A DNA stretch of 64,000 nt from Nocardioides agri (lineage in GTDB: Bacteria; Actinomycetota; Actinomycetes; Propionibacteriales; Nocardioidaceae): assembly GCF_013778305.1 (NCBI RefSeq), contig NZ_JACEIC010000002.1:2939669-3003668 (forward strand), given 5' to 3'. Shown one piece after another: positions 60,326 to 64,000 of this stretch. How positions within the stretch are numbered: the stretch's first letter is position 1; every line of letters starts with the position of its first letter. The notes beneath the pieces were generated by a model. That model worked only from the letters and a program-made list of their open reading frames with translations, had not been told where the DNA came from and made no database searches. The position numbers were made by a program, and so were the translations under genes.

Positions 60326-61787
60326 GGAAGACCGGGTTCGTCAGCGCCACCATGGCGCCGCCGGCGTCGCGCACCTCGGCGCGCACGAACGCGCCGTCGG
60401 CGCTCGCCTCGAGGGTCAGGGACCCGGACGCATCGGCGGTCGCCGTCCCGTGGGTCACGGCGCCCGGCCCGAGCAGCGTCGCGACCGAGCCGACCGGCAC
60501 GCCGGTCACCTGGAGTCGCACCGACGCGGCGCCGGTGCCGCCCAGGTGGTCGCCGCACTCGGCGCTCGCGCCCGCGCGGGTCGCCGTGAACGTCAGGTCC
60601 ACCGCGGAGGAGCCGGCGACCCAGGAGTGCCCGGCGCGGTAGCCCGCGACGATCGCCGCCGCGGACAGCGACGACGCCCGGACCACGGTCTGGGCGGTGC
60701 CGATCCGCTGCTCGCGCCGGTGGGTGTCGGAGTTGCCGACGGCGGGCTTGAAGATCCCGGCGGTGAGCAGCGCGTGCCAGCGGGCCACGGCCTTCTCGTT
60801 GGCGGTGGCGTTGAGTCCGCTCCAGGGGCCGTTCCAGACCTCGATGGCGTCCATCTCGGCGAACGAGTCGCCGAACTGCCAGCCGTTGCCGGTGCCGATC
60901 TGGTAGGGGTGCGCGGCGATCGCGAGGCCGCCGACGGACCGGACCCGGTCGGTGAAGCGGTCGAGCTCACGGTCGGCCGGCCGGTAGCGCCAGTCGATCC
61001 AGGTGCCGGCCGGCAGGCCGGCGGCCAGCCAGTGCCCGGCCCGTGTGGTCACCTCCTCGCCGGGGATCACCAGGAAGTCCTTGGGTGCCACGGCTCCCCA
61101 CACGGCGTGGGCGGAGGTGGTGTTGTGCTCCGAGCTGCCGATGAAGTCCAGTCCCGCGGCCCGCGCCCACGCGACGACCTGCTTCGGGGTCTGCGAGCCG
61201 TCGGAGTGCACGGTGTGCACGTGCAGGTCGCCGCGGTACCACCCGCGGCCGGTGCCCTTGACCGAGCGCGGCGGCGGGGCGGGGACGGCACGCCGGCCGC
61301 GCCGGCCGAAGTGCAGCGTCACGCGGACCCGGTACGGCGTGCCCGGCGCCATGATCTGGTAGGGCCCGAGCACGACGTGCCAGCGACCGGGGGAGATCGG
61401 CCCCGGCAGGTAGCCCGGCGTCGCCGAGCCGTCGCTGATCCGGAAGGAGCGGCGCGAGCCGCCGGACCAGCCGCGGAAGCCGGCCGCGTCGCCGAGCCCG
61501 CGCCCCGACGGGTCGAAGATGCCGATGTCGATGACGTTGAACGTCGTCGGCCCGAGGTCGAGCGGCTCGAAGTCGTAGGACACCTCGATCGCCCGCACGC
61601 CCTCCGGCACCCGCACCGGCAGGTAGACCCAGTCGGGCCCGTCGGAGTCGGCGAACTCGCCCCGGAAGGTCTTGGTCCGCTTCGTGGTCCCGGCCGCGGC
61701 GGGCTCGAAGGTCAGGGCGGCTGCGGTGGTGGCGACGCCGGCGCCCGCGAGGAACAGGGCGCGCCGGTCGAGGTGTGCGTCAGACAT
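60318..61787 (-). CDS. Tat-exported PHP-domain metallophosphoesterase (CehA/McbA-like)
   Basis: A 489-residue protein. The N-terminus has a twin-arginine signal (LDRRALFLAGAGVATTAAAL). A beta-sandwich region (about residues 35-170) precedes the PHP domain with metal ligands in YRGDLHVHTVHSDGSQTPKQ, IGSSEHNTTSAHAVW, GGLAIAAHPYQIGTGNG and PAVGNSDTHRREQ. The C-terminus is a beta-rich domain. The family includes phosphodiesterases and the carbaryl hydrolases CehA and McbA; substrate unknown. Start at 61787 places the RR motif at residues 8-9. Confidence 0.88.
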   Translation of the reverse strand: MSDAHLDRRALFLAGAGVATTAAALTFEPAAAGTTKRTKTFRGEFADSDGPDWVYLPVRVPEGVRAIEVSYDFEPLDLGPTTFNVIDIGIFDPSGRGLGDAAGFRGWSGGSRRSFRISDGSATPGYLPGPISPGRWHVVLGPYQIMAPGTPYRVRVTLHFGRRGRRAVPAPPPRSVKGTGRGWYRGDLHVHTVHSDGSQTPKQVVAWARAAGLDFIGSSEHNTTSAHAVWGAVAPKDFLVIPGEEVTTRAGHWLAAGLPAGTWIDWRYRPADRELDRFTDRVRSVGGLAIAAHPYQIGTGNGWQFGDSFAEMDAIEVWNGPWSGLNATANEKAVARWHALLTAGIFKPAVGNSDTHRREQRIGTAQTVVRASSLSAAAIVAGYRAGHSWVAGSSAVDLTFTATRAGASAECGDHLGGTGAASVRLQVTGVPVGSVATLLGPGAVTHGTATADASGSLTLEASADGAFVRAEVRDAGGAMVALTNPVFLS

Positions 61788-61821
61788 GGTGCGCACAGCA
61801 TGGACCATCACCGGCGAGGCG

Positions 61822-62670
61822 TCACGACGACCCGGGGGCCGGGCCACCCTGGCCCATGCCGGGGTCGACGGGGTGCACGATCGGCTTGCGCTCGCCGACC
61901 AGCCGTCGCTGCGCCCACATGGCGACGGCGGTGAGGATCAGGTTGCACACGATGTAGATCGCCGACAGCACCAGGGCGGTCTGGAGCTGGTTGCCGAACT
62001 CGATCCAGATCGAGCGGCCGACGGTGGTCAGTCCCGGCGCGAGCACGTAGAAGCCGAGGCTGGTGTCCTTGAGCGCCACGATGCACTGGCTGATGATCGC
62101 CGGGATCATGACCTTCACCGCCTGCGGCAGCTGGATGGCCAGCATCACCTGGGTCTTGCGCATGCCGAGGGCGTACGCCGCCTCGACCTGGCCCCGGGGC
62201 ACCGCGAGCACCCCGGCGCGGGTGATCTCCGCGAGCACGGCGCCGTTGTAGAGCATCAGGCCGACCACGACCGACCAGTAGGGGCTCAGGGACAGCGGGC
62301 CGAACCGCAGGAAGATGATGAGCAGCAGCAGCGGCACGGCGCGGAAGAACTCCACGACCAGCCACGACGGCCAGCGCAGCAGCCGGTGCTCGGAGAGCTT
62401 GCCGACGCCGAGCAGGAAGCCGGCGACGACGGCGAAGAGGATCGCGAGCACCGCCATCGCGAGCGTGTCGAGCAGGCCCTGCCACAGCGCCTCGACGTAC
62501 TCCGGGGTGACGAAGGGCTCCCAGAGCTCGTAGGCGAACTCGCCGTGCTCGTAGAGGTACCAGACGAACCAGGCGAGCAGCGCCACCAGCCCCACGCCCG
62601 TGAGGATCGTGTACAGCCGGTGCCGGGCGCGGGTGCGCGGCCCGGGGGTGTCGAAGAGGACGGTGCTCAT
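61822..62670 (-). CDS. gluD: Amino-acid ABC transporter permease (GluD-like)
   Basis: A 282-residue permease with a long N-terminal part and five to six transmembrane helices. The EAA loop is EITRAGVLAVPRGQVEAAYA with LGMRKTQVMLAIQLPQAVKV, where it contacts the ATPase. RAVPLLLLIIFLRFG is typical of His/Glu/Gln permeases. It lies seven bases after the partner permease gene. The order binding protein, permease, permease matches the gluBCD glutamate importer; the ATPase gluA is presumably beyond the right edge. Confidence 0.92.
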   Translation of the reverse strand: MSTVLFDTPGPRTRARHRLYTILTGVGLVALLAWFVWYLYEHGEFAYELWEPFVTPEYVEALWQGLLDTLAMAVLAILFAVVAGFLLGVGKLSEHRLLRWPSWLVVEFFRAVPLLLLIIFLRFGPLSLSPYWSVVVGLMLYNGAVLAEITRAGVLAVPRGQVEAAYALGMRKTQVMLAIQLPQAVKVMIPAIISQCIVALKDTSLGFYVLAPGLTTVGRSIWIEFGNQLQTALVLSAIYIVCNLILTAVAMWAQRRLVGERKPIVHPVDPGMGQGGPAPGSS

Positions 62671-62677
62671 CGGGCGC

Positions 62678-63328
62678 TCACCTCGCCGCCCGCCAGCGCC
62701 GCTCGAGGCCGATCGCGCCGGCCGAGATCAGCTCGACCAGGACGATGTAGAGGACCGCGAAGGTGAGGAAGATCGCCGTGTCGTCCGCGCTGTTGTTGGT
62801 GAAGTAGCGCATCCGGCCGGTCAGCTCCATCAGGCCGAAGACCGCGGCGATCGAGGTGTTCTTGGTCATCGCGATCAGCACGCTGGCCACGGGTGGCACG
62901 ACCGCCCGGAAGGCCTGGGGGAGCACGATGCTGGTCATCGTCTGGCCGAAGGTCAGGCCGATGGCTCGGGCTGCCTCGGCCTGACCGAGCGGGACGGCGT
63001 TCACGCCCGAGCGGACCGCCTCGCAGATGAAGGCCGAGGTGTAGACGCTGACCGCGATCACGCCCTTGAGGAGGAACGGCGTGCCGACGAACCAGCCGAT
63101 GTTGGGGGCGGCGACGAAGACGAACACGAACATCAGCAGCAGCGGCGTGTTGCGCACCAGCGTCACGTACGTCGTCGCCGCGCCACGCAGCACGGAGATC
63201 GGCCCGACCCGCATCGCGGCGAGGACGGTGCCGAACGCGAGCGAGCAGACGCCGGAGAGAACCGCGAGCTGGATGGTCAGCCAGAACGCCTGGAGCACCA
63301 GGTCGCGCTGGTCGAGCAGGTCGTCCAA
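62678..63328 (-). CDS. gluC: Amino-acid ABC transporter permease (GluC-like)
   Basis: A 216-residue permease with five transmembrane helices. FICEAVRSGVNAVPLGQAEA with ARAIGLTFGQTMTSIVLPQA is the EAA loop. TYVTLVRNTPLLLMFVFVFV is characteristic of polar amino-acid uptake permeases. It is one of a heterodimeric pair with the downstream permease. Confidence 0.92.
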   Translation of the reverse strand: MDDLLDQRDLVLQAFWLTIQLAVLSGVCSLAFGTVLAAMRVGPISVLRGAATTYVTLVRNTPLLLMFVFVFVAAPNIGWFVGTPFLLKGVIAVSVYTSAFICEAVRSGVNAVPLGQAEAARAIGLTFGQTMTSIVLPQAFRAVVPPVASVLIAMTKNTSIAAVFGLMELTGRMRYFTNNSADDTAIFLTFAVLYIVLVELISAGAIGLERRWRAAR

Positions 63329-63375
63329 CTCTCGGTCCTCTCCGTCGGTCCCGCCGGCCTGCGGTCAGCCCGCCG

Positions 63376-64000
63376 TCAGGCGGCGGGGCACTCGTCCAGG
63401 GCCGGCGGCTCGGGGGTCTCGACGCCGGACTTGCCGAGCGTGGCCGCGAACCCGTCCTCCCACGAGCCGTCCTCGAACGCCCCCTCGAGGGTGTCCGAGA
63501 TCCACTCGCACATCTCGGGGTGGTCGAGCGAGTAGCCGACGCCGTAGCGCTCCTCCGAGAACGGCTCGACCACGACCTTGAGCTGGTCGGGGTTCTGGGC
63601 GGCGTAGCCGAGCAGGATCGCCCCGTCCGTGGTCATCGCGTCGACCGTGCCGTTGAGCACCTGGTCGACGCACTCGGAGTAGGTGTCGAACCCGCGGGGC
63701 TTGGCGCCCTCGGCCTCGATGTTCTCCAGCGACGTCGAGCCGGTCACCGAGCAGACCTCGGTGCCCTTGACGTCGTCGAGGCTGTCGATGTCGCTGTCGG
63801 CACCGACCAGCAGCTGCTGGCCCGTGACGTAGTAGGGGCCGGCCTGGCCGACGACCTCGCGACGCTCGTCGGTGATGGAGTACGACGCGACCACGAGGTC
63901 GACCTCGCCCGAGGTGAGGAACGGCTCGCGGTTGTCGGAGATCGTCTCCTTCCAGGTGATGTCCTCGGGCGCGATGCCGAGGTCGGCGGCGAGGATCTTG
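63376..64000 (-). CDS. gluB: Glutamate-type ABC transporter substrate-binding protein (5' part beyond window)
   Basis: The C-terminal 207 residues of a periplasm-type binding protein; the signal peptide and first lobe lie beyond the right edge. REPFLTSGEVDLVVASYSIT and DERREVVGQAGPYYVTGQQL are diagnostic of family-3 amino-acid binding proteins. VCSVTGSTSLENIE and VDAMTTDGAILLGYAAQNPD continue the fold, and the protein ends ALDECPAA. Two Cys pairs may form disulphides. Confidence 0.92.
   Translation of the reverse strand, partial: KILAADLGIAPEDITWKETISDNREPFLTSGEVDLVVASYSITDERREVVGQAGPYYVTGQQLLVGADSDIDSLDDVKGTEVCSVTGSTSLENIEAEGAKPRGFDTYSECVDQVLNGTVDAMTTDGAILLGYAAQNPDQLKVVVEPFSEERYGVGYSLDHPEMCEWISDTLEGAFEDGSWEDGFAATLGKSGVETPEPPALDECPAA

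Overview
The window is high-GC (roughly 70% or more), gene-dense DNA from a motile actinomycete. The gene set points to Nocardioidaceae (Nocardioides-like): an RpfB with DUF348 and G5 domains, a LytR-CpsA-Psr protein, DUF3263, DUF2277, an F420-type LLM oxidoreductase, a protein O-mannosyltransferase next to rsmI, and the actinobacterial divisome set glp/sepX. The lineage is inferred from gene content only; there is no rRNA in the window. I see no insertion sequence, prophage, CRISPR array or defence island, so this is core chromosome.

Layout. 1-13984 is a flagellar locus. A leftward operon flgB-flgC-fliE-fliF-fliG-fliH-fliI-fliJ runs off the left edge. Leftward fliC, fliD, fliS and a FliT-position gene lie between it and fliA, and a divergent rightward operon holds flgN-flgK-flgL-fliW, followed by csrA. 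The regulatory logic can be read in the DNA. Two identical FliA(sigma-28)-type promoters (CTCA-N16-GCCGAT) precede fliC and the flgB operon. The short fliC leader carries a hairpin with GGA in its loop plus a GGA-rich Shine-Dalgarno, the layout of a CsrA-repressed, FliW-relieved flagellin mRNA.

14037-30100 is mixed housekeeping and accessory DNA: a DHA2 efflux pump with its MarR regulator, a GH13 glucosidase, photolyase, a DtxR/IdeR-type regulator, Sir2, an enoyl-reductase-like protein, LhgO, tRNA-Arg(CCT), an LCP cell-wall ligase, mscL, a SAF-domain protein, an FmdB zinc ribbon and 5-FCL. 30124-35144 is a tightly overlapping operon: a eukaryotic-type UDP-glucose pyrophosphorylase, MoeA/Glp, MoaC, Mog, a RimJ-type acetyltransferase and a SepX/GlpR-like membrane protein. 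It links UDP-glucose supply, molybdopterin synthesis and probably septation.

35234-52366 holds tRNA-Ala(CGC), a PepSY membrane protein, O-mannosyltransferase and rsmI (divergent), an epoxide-hydrolase-like enzyme, tatD, rpfB, a very large secreted M6 metalloprotease, then rsmA-ispE-ABC-F. 52370-64000 holds a MarR regulator with a palindromic operator, a SAM methyltransferase, patatin, a phosphotransferase, an LLM oxidoreductase, a two-component system, a Tat-exported PHP phosphoesterase and a glutamate-type ABC importer that runs off the right edge.

The least expected signal is a 74-bp double-palindrome element. It occurs twice (28004-28077 and 42436-42509), each time between convergent genes, with a compensatory base-pair change between copies. 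It behaves like a dispersed REP-type element or bidirectional terminator and I do not recognise it as a named family.
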